From: Ilyomonas limi
Lineage (GTDB): Bacteria > Bacteroidota > Bacteroidia > Chitinophagales > Chitinophagaceae
DNA: 64,000 nt
Assembly: GCF_005233845.1 (NCBI RefSeq)
Contig: NZ_SZQL01000011.1
Span: 155,475-219,474 of the forward strand
Direction: 5' to 3'
Shown here: in pieces, positions 47,221-56,424 of the stretch
Layout of the letters: the number at the start of each line of letters is the position of its first letter
How positions within the stretch are numbered: position 1 is the first letter of the stretch
Notes under the pieces: generated by a model
The model's database searches: none
What the model saw: only the letters and a program-made list of their open reading frames with translations
What the model was told of the DNA's origin: nothing
Position numbers and translations under genes: made by a program

Positions 47221-47488
47221 AAGGACTGGTTTATTTTCAGTTACAGTGTTTGTTGATGAATTGTTCACTGGATGTTAAAAACTGTTTAAGGATAAGTATT
47301 TAGCTATAAAGGACACAATACTACCCTATAGAATTGAACAGACAAAGCTTGTAATAAAAAACACTTAATGCAACTACATTGCTATTTCTATTTGTAGCTT
47401 ATGTTGTGAAAAAATGTAAACAGTTACACTATCCTCCTGTTGTTGCGGTGTTTTTTTAGCAATAAAACAAATAACGTACTACAACAGG

Positions 47489-47517
47489 AAAGCCGGACTT
47501 TTAAATCCGGCTTTTTC
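47489..47517. terminator. hairpin downstream of the DUF6159 gene
   Basis: AAAGCCGGA (47489-47497) pairs with TCCGGCTTT (47506-47514), flanked by T-rich sequence, 30 bp after the DUF6159 gene stop. The rest of the gap down to the PAP2 gene has no visible gene. Confidence 0.6.
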
Positions 47518-47546
47518 TTTCAACTGCAAAACAAACAACAATAAAC

Positions 47547-48374
47547 TTATTTCTGCACAAATAAATCATCAATCATTATCTGATGATGATGTTCTATTGG
47601 ATCGCCGGTTACATTATGATATACCGCACTGATAAAGATACTTTGTGCAGCACTCATTATTGCCAGCACAAACGCAATACCCAATGCTGCAACAGCAATA
47701 CCGGCAACCGGATGAATGACCTCCATAGCCAGAGCAGCTACAGCCACGACCAATATAATAGCAATGAATTGCATCAGCCCAAAGGAAAACGAAGCACCTA
47801 TTTTTTCGCCCCATTTTTCCTTCATCATTTGTGCCGAGCGTTTAAAGGCGTACAGGGCGTTTCCGTTTTCATAAGCAATAATGGGCACTACAAAAAACGT
47901 AGCTACATTCCAAACAATACCAATAAGCCCTATAATAATTTTACCAATCTTACCCACATTTTCCTGCATTATGCGCAGCAAAGCGCCAACAGTAGCGGCA
48001 AACAAAGCCCACGAAAAAATAGCCCAAAGGCGGCTAATGCTGTAGTTTAAACCTTCGCGCAGGTTGACCTCTTCGCCTTTAAAATACATACGGGTGCAGT
48101 GCATAAGTGCTACATTAAAAAACACTATCACAAAGTAATTGACGAAGTAAAAAAGGAATAGCAAACCATATTGCACCGCTTTGCTATAATGCCCCATACT
48201 GCTTACCTCCCAGCCCGACTTAGCTAAAGCCGCAGTAAAAAAGGAAGCTGTAACCAGGAGCAACGAAAAGCCCGATAAAATAGGGAATACAATCAGTTGT
48301 TTGTTGGCTTTCAGTACTTTAAAACTGTTCATGGCTATTGTCCAGCCATTAGATAAGCGCGTAAAGATGTTCAT
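47547..48374 (-). CDS. DUF6159-family integral membrane protein
   Basis: 275-residue protein with about six hydrophobic segments (for example LIVFPILSGFSLLLVTASFF, LLFLFYFVNYFVIVFFNVAL, FIAIILVVAVAALAMEVI). The order SNGWTIAMNSFKVLKANKQL at the N-terminus, RMYFKGEEVNLREGL, AFKRSAQMMKEKWGEKIG and SAVYHNVTGDPI at the end match DUF6159, whose function is unknown. It is monocistronic as far as can be seen. Confidence 0.8.
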   Translation of the reverse strand: MNIFTRLSNGWTIAMNSFKVLKANKQLIVFPILSGFSLLLVTASFFTAALAKSGWEVSSMGHYSKAVQYGLLFLFYFVNYFVIVFFNVALMHCTRMYFKGEEVNLREGLNYSISRLWAIFSWALFAATVGALLRIMQENVGKIGKIIIGLIGIVWNVATFFVVPIIAYENGNALYAFKRSAQMMKEKWGEKIGASFSFGLMQFIAIILVVAVAALAMEVIHPVAGIAVAALGIAFVLAIMSAAQSIFISAVYHNVTGDPIEHHHQIMIDDLFVQK

Positions 48375-48849
48375 AGAGGTTGTTTTTGGTTGGTAAGAAA
48401 AAATAAATGTAATATTATTTATTAATAAATATACTGTAAACTTTTAATATATTTAATACATAACATCATATTGCCGGGATATACCAGCTATTAGGAGTAT
48501 AAATGAATAAGTAAATATAAAAGGCTAAGGTGGAATAGCACGATATTGTATAATTGCAGCATCAGAAAAAATATCTGCAATACAGAAACACAACAACTGC
48601 TGAGTACTGCTGCAATGTGGTGATTTTAAATTTAAAAATTATTGTGGCACAAGGTAATTTTTAATAAGCTGAAGCAGTATCCGATTGTTGCATATCCCGT
48701 TCATCTAATGGCAATGAAACAGCAATAGCATTAGACTGCACATGCCTTTCTTTAGTGCCACTGGCAACAGGCTGCATTGTCGTTTTTTCAGGTGGTATTT
48801 ATTTGGTGCAGAGGGGCAACAAAAAAGTGCCTTCAAGCTGTAATTGTAT
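48375..48849. other. intergenic region, mostly without visible genes
   Basis: AT-rich sequence separates the DUF6159 gene start from the GH43 gene end. The only item noted is the small reading frame at 48661-48777. Confidence 0.4.
48661..48777 (-). CDS. possible 38-residue peptide
   Basis: An ATG-initiated frame of 38 codons (MQPVASGTKERHVQSNAIAV onwards) closed by TAA at 48661-48663. Codon content looks natural and the peptide is hydrophilic, but there is no motif, clear promoter or partner. It may be a real small gene, a remnant, or chance. Confidence 0.25.
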   Translation of the reverse strand: MQPVASGTKERHVQSNAIAVSLPLDERDMQQSDTASAY

Positions 48850-49827
48850 TTAATCCAACGGCTGTGCCGCCACGCCTTTACTTGTAATTTTTACAGGCAA
48901 TATATACCCGTTCGCATCAAATTCCATTTTATCTATGCACGTTACCCTGGCATTACCATCGGTTTGCCCCAAAGGACGCCGGTGGTAAACAATATACCAT
49001 TTATCTTCTTTGGGCAAATGAATAACAGAGTGATGCCCCGCACCCGTTGCTACAGTGGTATCTTGCTGTAATATTTTTCCTATTCGTTTAAAGGGTCCAA
49101 ATGGTGAATCTGCCATGGCATACGCTACGCTGTAATCTGGTCCCGTCCAGCCACCTTCCGACCACATAAAATAATACTTGCCGTTACGTATAAACATAAA
49201 TGGGCCTTCTACATAATGCTCGGGCGTTATTTCTTTAAAAAGTGTTCCATCTTTCATAGGCAAAAAACCGGTGAAATCGTTCTTTAAATGCACAATATTA
49301 CAATGCCGCCAACCGCCATAAATAAGGTAATACTCGCCATCTTTATCTTTAAAAACAAACTGGTCAATAGGTTGCGCACCATTAATAAAAGAGTCAATCA
49401 ACGGCTTGCCGAGATAGTCTTTATAAGGCCCATCGGGATGGTCGGCAACGGCAATGCCAATACCGCCTGTTTGCTGATTGTTTTGAATGTCATTAGCGCC
49501 AAAAAAGAGGTAATATTTTCCGTCTTTTTCGGTAATGGAAGGTGCCCACATGGCACGCTTTGCCCACCTGATTATAGAAGTATCTATAATGCGCGGATGT
49601 TTTTGCCAGTTGGTGAGATCGGTGGATGAAAAAGCATCCATAAAAACCTGCTGATTATAAGGTGCAGAATAGGTAGGAAATATCCAGTACTGATGATTAA
49701 AAATGGTACCTTCAGGATCGGCATACCAGCCTGTAAATAACGGGTTGCCCGATATTTTTGTTTGTGCAGATAATTGAAAACAGCAACAGCTAAACAAGCA
49801 GATAACAAGTACTTTTTTCAGGTTCAT
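48850..49827 (-). CDS. secreted glycoside hydrolase family 43 enzyme
   Basis: 325-residue five-bladed propeller glycosidase with signal peptide LKKVLVICLFSCCCFQLSAQ. Candidate catalytic residues are the base Asp in GWYADPEG, the modulating Asp in GAQPIDQFVF and the acid Glu in HYVEGPFMF. WAPSITEKDGKYYLFF and GGHHSVIHLPKEDKWYIVYHRR-like elements (GAGHHSVIHL) are family-typical. GH43 enzymes usually cleave arabinose or xylose from plant glycans. I start at ATG 49827 (MNLKKV), which gives a proper signal; the upstream extension does not. Confidence 0.88.
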   Translation of the reverse strand: MNLKKVLVICLFSCCCFQLSAQTKISGNPLFTGWYADPEGTIFNHQYWIFPTYSAPYNQQVFMDAFSSTDLTNWQKHPRIIDTSIIRWAKRAMWAPSITEKDGKYYLFFGANDIQNNQQTGGIGIAVADHPDGPYKDYLGKPLIDSFINGAQPIDQFVFKDKDGEYYLIYGGWRHCNIVHLKNDFTGFLPMKDGTLFKEITPEHYVEGPFMFIRNGKYYFMWSEGGWTGPDYSVAYAMADSPFGPFKRIGKILQQDTTVATGAGHHSVIHLPKEDKWYIVYHRRPLGQTDGNARVTCIDKMEFDANGYILPVKITSKGVAAQPLD

Positions 49828-50099
49828 ATAATTGCAAAACTGGTTATTGATGTTATATAGGAAGTGGGCAAAGTAATGCTTTTTCACCATTGAAGAGCCC
49901 CCTGGTTAATTAAGATTATTTCAAATTCCGATTTGCTAAAGGAAAATATGATAAAGTTTTCAGGCTCATTAAAACAGAATTGTAATTAATCTTCAAAGGA
50001 AAGATAGTATAGTAAATACTTAATGTAAAAAAGCTATTAAAGTAGCTTTTTACTTTACGATTGCACGGGTAACATTAAAAATATGTAACCACCTGCTTG

Positions 50100-50575
50100 T
50101 TATGCCTTTGAAACGCCTTTAAGTGTATCAGCCACTACTTCACATAAGGGAGTAGCAGGATGTCCTGTTAGTTTTGAAAGCTGATGGTTGTCATCAAACA
50201 AGTCGCCTCTTGATGATGAAACATCCCAGCCTGCAATGGCTTTTGCTAAATCTTCCGGCAATCCAAAAGTTGTCAGAATAGTTGCATATTTGTTTCAGGT
50301 AAATTCTTATAAGGAACGTTCTTTCCTGTTTGCCGGAGAATTTCAGCAGCCAGTTCACTTAGCGTATATGCTTCATCGCCGGCAAGCTCATATACTTTCC
50401 CTTGCTGACCTTTACAGGTAAGAACGGCAACAGCAGTTTCAGCATAGTCCTTACGTGCTGCAGAAGCAATTTTGCCATCACCTGCACTACCAAGAAAAGC
50501 ACCACCCGCAACTGCGCCGGGTATTAAGCCTGTGTAATTTTCGGTGTACCATCCATTGCGGAATAGCAGGCAACA
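50100..50575 (-). pseudogene. decayed NAD(P)-binding quinone oxidoreductase (QorB/NmrA-like)
   Basis: Two minus-strand frames together encode the C-terminal half of an SDR/QorB-type oxidoreductase. The first reads FRNGWYTENYTG ... GKVYELAGDEAYTLSELAAE ... NLPET. It breaks near 50286, where a run of A appears one base short, and the homology resumes in the other frame as TILTTFGLPEDLAKAIAG ... LFDDNHQLSKLTGHPATPL to TAA 50100. The N-terminal half with the NAD(P)-binding motif is missing; sequence upstream of 50575 is unrelated. A frameshift plus truncation makes this a pseudogene; a sequencing error could explain the frameshift but not the missing half. Confidence 0.8.
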
Positions 50576-50705
50576 TCGTTCTAATCTTCTTAAAAGATTT
50601 TCTGACAATTTACCACAAAATCTCTCAAAACCAAAACCACTCCTACCCTGCTTGTAAAGCATTGCAAAAGTGGTTTCGTATATACTCTCCTTCAAGAGAA
50701 GAGGC

Positions 50706-52619
50706 TTACAATGTTTCTTTCAGCCAATCAAAAAACTGCCGCTGCCATACCAGTGCATTCTGAGGTTTTAGCACCCAATGGTTTTCATCAGGAAAATATA
50801 AAAGCTTGCTTTTAATACCAAGCAGTTGTGCTGCCTGAAAAGCCTGCAAACCTTGTCCCGTAGGAACACGGAAATCTTTACCGCCTTGTACGATCATGAT
50901 AGGCGTATTCCACCGGCTTACAAAGTTGGATGGGCTTTGGCTAAAAGAACGCTGCGCAACAGCGTTGGTACTATCCCAGTACGGGCCACCTTTCTCCCAG
51001 TTTTCAAAAAACAGCTCTTCAGTAGTACCATACATGCTGCGAAAATCAAAAATACCATCGTGTGCAATAAAGGTTTTAAAACGCCCGTTGTGAATACCTT
51101 CCAATGCATATACAGAAAAACCACCAAAAGAAGCACCAATGCAGCCACGGTGTGCGGTATCTACAAATTGCTCTTTAGAAAAAACATCAATAGCACTTAA
51201 ATAATCCTGCAACACTTGTCCGCCCCAGTCTTTGCTCACCTGCTCGTTCCATTGCGTACCAAAACCTGGCATACCACGACGGCTGGGAGCCACCACTATA
51301 TAGCCTTGCGATGCAATTAACTGCATGTTCCAGCGGAAAGAATAAAACTGGGTAAGTGGCGATTGCGGCCCACCCTGGCAGTATAACAAAGCAGGATATT
51401 TTTTAGTTGCATCAAAGTTGGGCGGATACACTATCCACATCAGCATTTGCTTGTTATCGGTAGTAGTTACAAAACGTCTTTCGGTTTTGCAAAGTGCAAG
51501 CGTGCTATACACTTTATCGTTGGTAAAAGTAAGCTGCTGCATATCGCCTTTGGCAATATCCACACTGTACAATTCACTGGCATGGTTGAAATCGCTGCGG
51601 GTAATAATGAGATGCTTGTTGATTTCACCCACAATTTCATTAACGTCAAAATCGCCTTTGGTAAGTTGTTTAATAACCGGCATTTTGCGCGTATTACCGG
51701 GATAATCCACTACAAATAATTGCTCTGTACCATTTACCGGCGCAATAAAATAGATATTGTTGCCATCGTTGCTCCATTTAAAACTACCTGCGTGTATATC
51801 ATCCCGCTGCTGTGTAAGATTAACGCGCGCAGCACCATTATCCACCACAATATCCTGCTTATCACTTTCATAGCCGTTGCGCTTCATGCTTAGCCAGGCA
51901 AGTACGCCACGGCTGCTGTAGGCAGGTGCTACGTCGTAGCCCATCATACCCTCCGTCAGATTTTTAGTAGTGCCACTGGTGATGTCGTATTCATACAAAT
52001 CGGTATTGGTACTAACAGCGTATTCTGTGCCGTAAACTTTTTTGGTTACATATACAATATGCTTGCTGTCGGGCGACCAGATATAATCTGCTTCATCGCC
52101 AAAAGGTTTGGTAGGACAGTCGTAAGGCTCGTTGGGCATAATGTCGGTGAGTGTGCCAGCAGGCTTTCCGTTGCTCACCGGTGCATAAAATACGTGGTTG
52201 AAAGCACCATCTTCCCAGGTATCCCAGTGGCGGTAGTTGAGGCTTTCGTATATCTGCACATTTGAGAGCGGAAGGTCATTGTAATAATCTTTGCCATATA
52301 CTTTTTTTAGCTTCACGGCACTATCGGTAATTATATATTTCCCATCGGGCGAAATACGGTTGCTTGCATAGAGGCTGTCTACGTTGCTCACCTCCTGCGG
52401 CGTGCCACCACCAATAGGAATACTATACATTTTGGTGGTGCTTTTGTTGAGTGCCACATCGGGTGTGGTAACGTTGTAAATAATAGATTGTCCGTCTCTT
52501 GACAAGCCAATTGCTGATACACGACCGAGCGACCACAACAACTCGGGCGTCATCGTATTTTGCTGCGCAGAAAGTGCTGCAGGAATAAGTAGTATAATGG
52601 AAAACAATAATTTTTTCAT
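50706..52619 (-). CDS. secreted S9-family prolyl oligopeptidase-type peptidase
   Basis: 637-residue exported peptidase (signal MKKLLFSIILLIPAALSAQ). A seven-bladed propeller-like N-terminal half (WSPDSKHIVYVT, FKWSNDGNNIYFIAP) precedes an alpha/beta-hydrolase catalytic half with the nucleophile serine in GCIGASFGGFSVYAL, an acidic residue in VQGGKDFRVP and the histidine in FPDENHWVL. It probably removes dipeptides or cleaves small peptides in the periplasm. TATCTTTC (52631-52624) lies 4 bp before the ATG, again a near-leaderless arrangement. Confidence 0.9.
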   Translation of the reverse strand: MKKLLFSIILLIPAALSAQQNTMTPELLWSLGRVSAIGLSRDGQSIIYNVTTPDVALNKSTTKMYSIPIGGGTPQEVSNVDSLYASNRISPDGKYIITDSAVKLKKVYGKDYYNDLPLSNVQIYESLNYRHWDTWEDGAFNHVFYAPVSNGKPAGTLTDIMPNEPYDCPTKPFGDEADYIWSPDSKHIVYVTKKVYGTEYAVSTNTDLYEYDITSGTTKNLTEGMMGYDVAPAYSSRGVLAWLSMKRNGYESDKQDIVVDNGAARVNLTQQRDDIHAGSFKWSNDGNNIYFIAPVNGTEQLFVVDYPGNTRKMPVIKQLTKGDFDVNEIVGEINKHLIITRSDFNHASELYSVDIAKGDMQQLTFTNDKVYSTLALCKTERRFVTTTDNKQMLMWIVYPPNFDATKKYPALLYCQGGPQSPLTQFYSFRWNMQLIASQGYIVVAPSRRGMPGFGTQWNEQVSKDWGGQVLQDYLSAIDVFSKEQFVDTAHRGCIGASFGGFSVYALEGIHNGRFKTFIAHDGIFDFRSMYGTTEELFFENWEKGGPYWDSTNAVAQRSFSQSPSNFVSRWNTPIMIVQGGKDFRVPTGQGLQAFQAAQLLGIKSKLLYFPDENHWVLKPQNALVWQRQFFDWLKETL

Positions 52620-52756
52620 GTGCGAAAGATAGGAATTATGGTAAAATGAAGGAAGATGAAATGGGATCAGGAGGTTGTTCATCAGGATTATGAATAAACA
52701 CAAAAAACGGAATAAAAACAAGGAAATTAATGTATTAATAAAACCATTTTACAGTA

Positions 52757-54196
52757 TCACCCAATACGTATATTAAAAACATCTTTCAATGCTTTTTTTG
52801 CTGCATGATAGCCACACATGCCATGAACGCCACCGCCCGGTGGTGTAGAAGATGAACAAATATAAATGCCCTTTGCAGATGTTTTATAAGGCGATAACCG
52901 CAAAGCCGGGCGTGTAAATAACTGGGTAATGAGTTGCGCACCACCATTAATATCACCACCAATATAGTTGGCATTGTATGCCTGCATATCCTCACTGTTC
53001 ATTTCGTGTTTTGCCAATATGCAATCTTTAAAACCCGGCGCAAAACGTTCAATCTGTTGCTCGATTACCGGTGTCATATTTTTTACAGAACCATTGGGCA
53101 CATGGCAATATGCCCATGCAGTTTGCCTGCCATCCGGTGCTCTCGATGCATCAAATACACTTTGCTGCGCAAGCAATACAAATGGCTTGTCGGGGTGTTT
53201 TCCCTGCCAGCTTTGTTTTTCACCAAAAGCAATTTCTTCCATTGTATTGCCAATGTGTACAGTACCTGCAAGCCTGCATGCTGCGTTTGTAAAAGGTATA
53301 GGTTCACTCAGCGCCCAATCTATTTTATACACCCCCATTCCATACCTGTAATTTTTCAGTTGCCATTTATATAAAGCAGAAAACCGATGTCCTGCAATTG
53401 CCAACAACTGCTTTGGTGTTACATCCAATAGCACTGCATGCGTAGTGGGTAATTGTTGTAAGGAAGTTACAGCAACATTCGTTTCAATCGTTCCGCCAAG
53501 CAAGGTGAAGTAGGCTCCTAAAGCATTGGCAATTTGTTGCGAACCGCCTTTGGGTATTGGCCAATTATTATTGTGTGCAGCAAGCATCAATACCAATGCA
53601 ACGGCTGCTGTGGCAGGTTTATTAAGTGGCAAAATTGAATGTACTGCCATACCCGCAAACAGACTTTTTACCCTTTTTGTTTTGAATAATGTATTAGCTA
53701 AAAATGCTGCCGGCTGCAAAGCATAATAGCCAAAACGTGCCATTATCAATGGGTGCTTTGGCAAGCGCAACGGGCCAAGGATGAAAGGAAAAATGGTATC
53801 AATATTATTATACAACGGCTGCATTAATTTTTTGTATGCTCTGGCATCTATACCAAGATCTGCTGCAGTTTGTTGGATAGAAGTATGTAAAACAGTACTT
53901 GTTCCATCATCAAAAGGATGCGCTGCCGGATATGTGGGATTAATAAATTCCAATCCGAATTTATTTAATGGCAAATGCCTGAAAAACGGAGAACTCACCG
54001 CCAACGGATGAATAGCAGAACAAATATCATGAATGAAGCCGGGCAAAGTCAGTTCGGCAGAACGCATACCGCCACCAATGGTTGACTTTGCTTCCAGCAA
54101 CAACACAGACAGACCTTGCTGCTGCATTGTAATAGCAGCCGCCAGACCATTTGGTCCCGAACCCACTACCACCGCATCATAATCTCTTTTTGTCAA
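52757..54196 (-). CDS. FAD-dependent phytoene dehydrogenase-like oxidoreductase
   Basis: 479-residue enzyme of the CrtI/PYROXD2 type. The N-terminal FAD-binding motif is AVVVGSGPNGLAAAITMQQQ, followed by LLLEAKSTIGGGMRS. The C-terminal flavin contact is STPPGGGVHGMCGYHAAKKAL. The only usable start in frame is TTG at 54196 (MTKRDYDAV), since no ATG precedes the FAD motif. No carotenoid-synthesis gene lies nearby, so the substrate is unknown. Confidence 0.87.
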   Translation of the reverse strand: MTKRDYDAVVVGSGPNGLAAAITMQQQGLSVLLLEAKSTIGGGMRSAELTLPGFIHDICSAIHPLAVSSPFFRHLPLNKFGLEFINPTYPAAHPFDDGTSTVLHTSIQQTAADLGIDARAYKKLMQPLYNNIDTIFPFILGPLRLPKHPLIMARFGYYALQPAAFLANTLFKTKRVKSLFAGMAVHSILPLNKPATAAVALVLMLAAHNNNWPIPKGGSQQIANALGAYFTLLGGTIETNVAVTSLQQLPTTHAVLLDVTPKQLLAIAGHRFSALYKWQLKNYRYGMGVYKIDWALSEPIPFTNAACRLAGTVHIGNTMEEIAFGEKQSWQGKHPDKPFVLLAQQSVFDASRAPDGRQTAWAYCHVPNGSVKNMTPVIEQQIERFAPGFKDCILAKHEMNSEDMQAYNANYIGGDINGGAQLITQLFTRPALRLSPYKTSAKGIYICSSSTPPGGGVHGMCGYHAAKKALKDVFNIRIG

Positions 54197-54355
54197 GTGT
54201 TGAATGTTTATTGTATTAATTTTTTTGCTGCGGTTACCAAGCTTTACAAGCGTTTTAGCGCAATAAAAATTACCTCTGCGAAAACTCTGCCTTTTTGCTT
54301 CTCCCCGGTGAAAGAAAATTTATCTATACTTGCCTTCATCATTAACGCAAAAGCA

Positions 54356-54826
54356 ATGAAAGCTGCAAGCATCAGCCAGTTAAAAGAAGAATTGAATGTA
54401 CTACCGCAAAAAGAAGTAGTGGCCTTATGCCTTCGTTTAGCAAAATATAAAAAAGAAAATAAAGAACTGCTGGCGTTTCTCTTATTCGACGCGCACGATG
54501 TGGAAGGCTATTTGCAAAGCATCAAAAACGAAATAAATGATGCCTTTTGGTATTTGCCACAGCAAAACTGGTATTTTTATAAGAAAGGCTTACGCAAAAT
54601 TTTACGCGATATTCAAAAGCACAGCCGGCATATTGGCACCAAAGAAGCACAGGTGGAAATGCTGCTGCACTTTTGCCAGAATATGAAAAACAGCGGTATG
54701 CCTTTTCAGCAACACACCGCTGTCAATAACATGTACATAGCACAAATAAAAAAGCTAAATATGCTGATAGACGAAGTACATGAGGACTTGCAGCACGACT
54801 ATCGCAAAAAACTAAATGAGCTGTAA
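54356..54826 (+). CDS. protein of unknown function, helical
   Basis: A 156-residue protein (MKAASISQLKEELNVLPQKE ...), rich in K/E and predicted mostly alpha-helical, with an aromatic patch FWYLPQQNWYFYKKG. No domain was recognised. I choose ATG 54356 because upstream sequence belongs to the divergent oxidoreductase gene and has no coding feel. TATACTTG just upstream approximates a -7 box. It converges with the CDGSH gene, only 4 bp apart. Confidence 0.7.
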   Translation: MKAASISQLKEELNVLPQKEVVALCLRLAKYKKENKELLAFLLFDAHDVEGYLQSIKNEINDAFWYLPQQNWYFYKKGLRKILRDIQKHSRHIGTKEAQVEMLLHFCQNMKNSGMPFQQHTAVNNMYIAQIKKLNMLIDEVHEDLQHDYRKKLNEL

Positions 54827-54830
54827 ATTT

Positions 54831-55052
54831 TTACTTCTTTGGCGGCAGCGCAAAAGCTACTGCCTCGTGCTCAAAATGACCTTTGTGCGAGCCATCGCAA
54901 AAAGGCTTGTTCTGGCTTCTGCCACAACGGCAAATAGATACGACTGTTCTGCCACCCAAGTCATAAGGAGCACCAGTTTTATCCACTATCTCAAAATCGC
55001 CTTCCACTTTCAGGGAGCCATTACTATTCACTATAATTTTTGTTGAAGCCAT
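54831..55052 (-). CDS. CDGSH iron-sulfur domain protein
   Basis: A 73-residue protein with the CDGSH 2Fe-2S motif CRCGRSQNKPFCDGSH; ligands are C41, C43, C52 and H56. The N-terminal strand DFEIVDKTGAPYDLGGRT is typical of the bacterial single-domain members. These proteins bind a redox-active cluster; the physiological role is unsettled. I start at ATG 55052 (MASTKIIV), since the upstream extension is hydrophobic and family members begin near here. Confidence 0.9.
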   Translation of the reverse strand: MASTKIIVNSNGSLKVEGDFEIVDKTGAPYDLGGRTVVSICRCGRSQNKPFCDGSHKGHFEHEAVAFALPPKK

Positions 55053-55286
55053 TATATATTTTTTTGAAGCAGTAAAAATAAAATGCACGCACTAATTGTT
55101 AGTGTCCTTTTTATCAACACAAATAATACCATCCGCAAATATTTGGTTTTATTTCTGCTATACAATTACAATGAAATAAACCTATCTTCAACTTTTTTGA
55201 ATAAGCGCTGGATAGAAGCACAGCTAAGTACTTATAAACATACGCGGAATTTTAATCTGCCGCTACATAGAAAACAGCATAAACGG

Positions 55287-56018
55287 ATGAAAACATTGAA
55301 ACAAACTGTTACTGCCACTAAAATTTTATCTGTAGATATTGGTGGCTCCAATATCAAAGGCACTTTGCTAAACGAGGAAGGGCAAATGATTGCCGACTAT
55401 AAAAAGCTGCCTACCCCATCGCCAGCGACACCCGATAAAGTAATGGCAACCATTGAGCAGCTTTCCAAAAATTTCCCCGGTTTTGAAAAGGCTTCAGTGG
55501 GTTTTCCAGGTTATGTAAAGAATGGGGTAATCGTAACCGCGCCCAATCTGGGCTCTGAATTGTGGCATCAGATACCACTTGCCGAAAGGCTGTCGGCACT
55601 GTTGCAAAAACCAGTAAGGGTAGTAAACGATGCCGACATGCAGGGGCTTGGTGTAGTAAGCGGTAAAGGATTGGAAATAATGGTAACATTAGGCACCGGC
55701 TTTGGTACGGCGGTACTGTACAATGGACTTTTGCTGCCGCACTTAGAGCTGGCGCATCACCCGGTAACGAAAACAAAAGACTACGATACGTATATTGGCG
55801 ATAAAGAAATGGAGCGCATAGGCAAACAACGCTGGAACAAACGCATGATGCGCGTAATTGATATTTTGAAGACGGTATTTAACTACGATCATCTGTACAT
55901 TGGCGGCGGCAACTCCGATGAGTTAACATTTAAACTGGACAACAACATAACAATTGTAAACAATAAGGATGGCATTAGAGGCGGCGCAAGATTATGGAAT
56001 CAACCGGAGGCTAAATAA
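55287..56018 (+). CDS. ROK-family kinase, polyphosphate glucokinase-like
   Basis: 243-residue sugar kinase. The phosphate-binding loop ILSVDIGGSNIKGTLL starts the protein, with the catalytic-type aspartate in VVNDADMQGLG and TLGTGFGTAVLYNG after it, ending in a second half with LYIGGGNSDEL. The cysteine zinc motif of classic ROK glucokinases is absent, and LELAHHPVTKTKDYDTYIGD resembles the polyphosphate/ATP glucokinase group. The start ATG 55287 avoids an unlikely upstream extension. It may phosphorylate glucose, possibly with polyphosphate. Confidence 0.82.
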   Translation: MKTLKQTVTATKILSVDIGGSNIKGTLLNEEGQMIADYKKLPTPSPATPDKVMATIEQLSKNFPGFEKASVGFPGYVKNGVIVTAPNLGSELWHQIPLAERLSALLQKPVRVVNDADMQGLGVVSGKGLEIMVTLGTGFGTAVLYNGLLLPHLELAHHPVTKTKDYDTYIGDKEMERIGKQRWNKRMMRVIDILKTVFNYDHLYIGGGNSDELTFKLDNNITIVNNKDGIRGGARLWNQPEAK

Positions 56019-56424
56019 GCAGCTCAATAATTGTTTTTAGTATAAAATATTGTGATCTAAAAAGTATAAAAAACGCCGTCAGGTGTTTTTATTTTTGTGG
56101 TGCTATTATGAATCATCCATTGCGCCGTGTCACACAATAGGCGATGATCGCACACTGCAACTACAGAACATAAATGGAGCATGTATGCGAGTACATTTTT
56201 ACCAAAGCATATCAAGAAATTTAAGCGCACAGACAGGATGCACAGGGATAATGTAGAATAAACGGTTTAAACGACGGGCTATGAAGAACGTTTATTTGTT
56301 ACAATCAATTTATCCATTTATTCTTTACTATCCTCTCCATCTCATCAATCCAACAAATCCCCCGTTCAGACTTTTAACAAACCTTGTTCAACACACCATT
56401 CGTATATTTATGCAAACGAATGTT
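56019..56424. other. intergenic region without a recognised gene
   Basis: The frame open from 56281 is treated as msrB leader rather than coding. A GCGCACAGACAGGATGCACAG fragment near 56225 belongs to the dispersed motif family seen in other gaps. Confidence 0.35.

Noticed and set aside
45867..49827. Fucosidase, lipoprotein and GH43 genes as a polysaccharide utilisation locus
   Set aside because: No SusC/SusD pair or dedicated regulator is present, and genes lie on different strands with PAP2 and DUF6159 genes between them.
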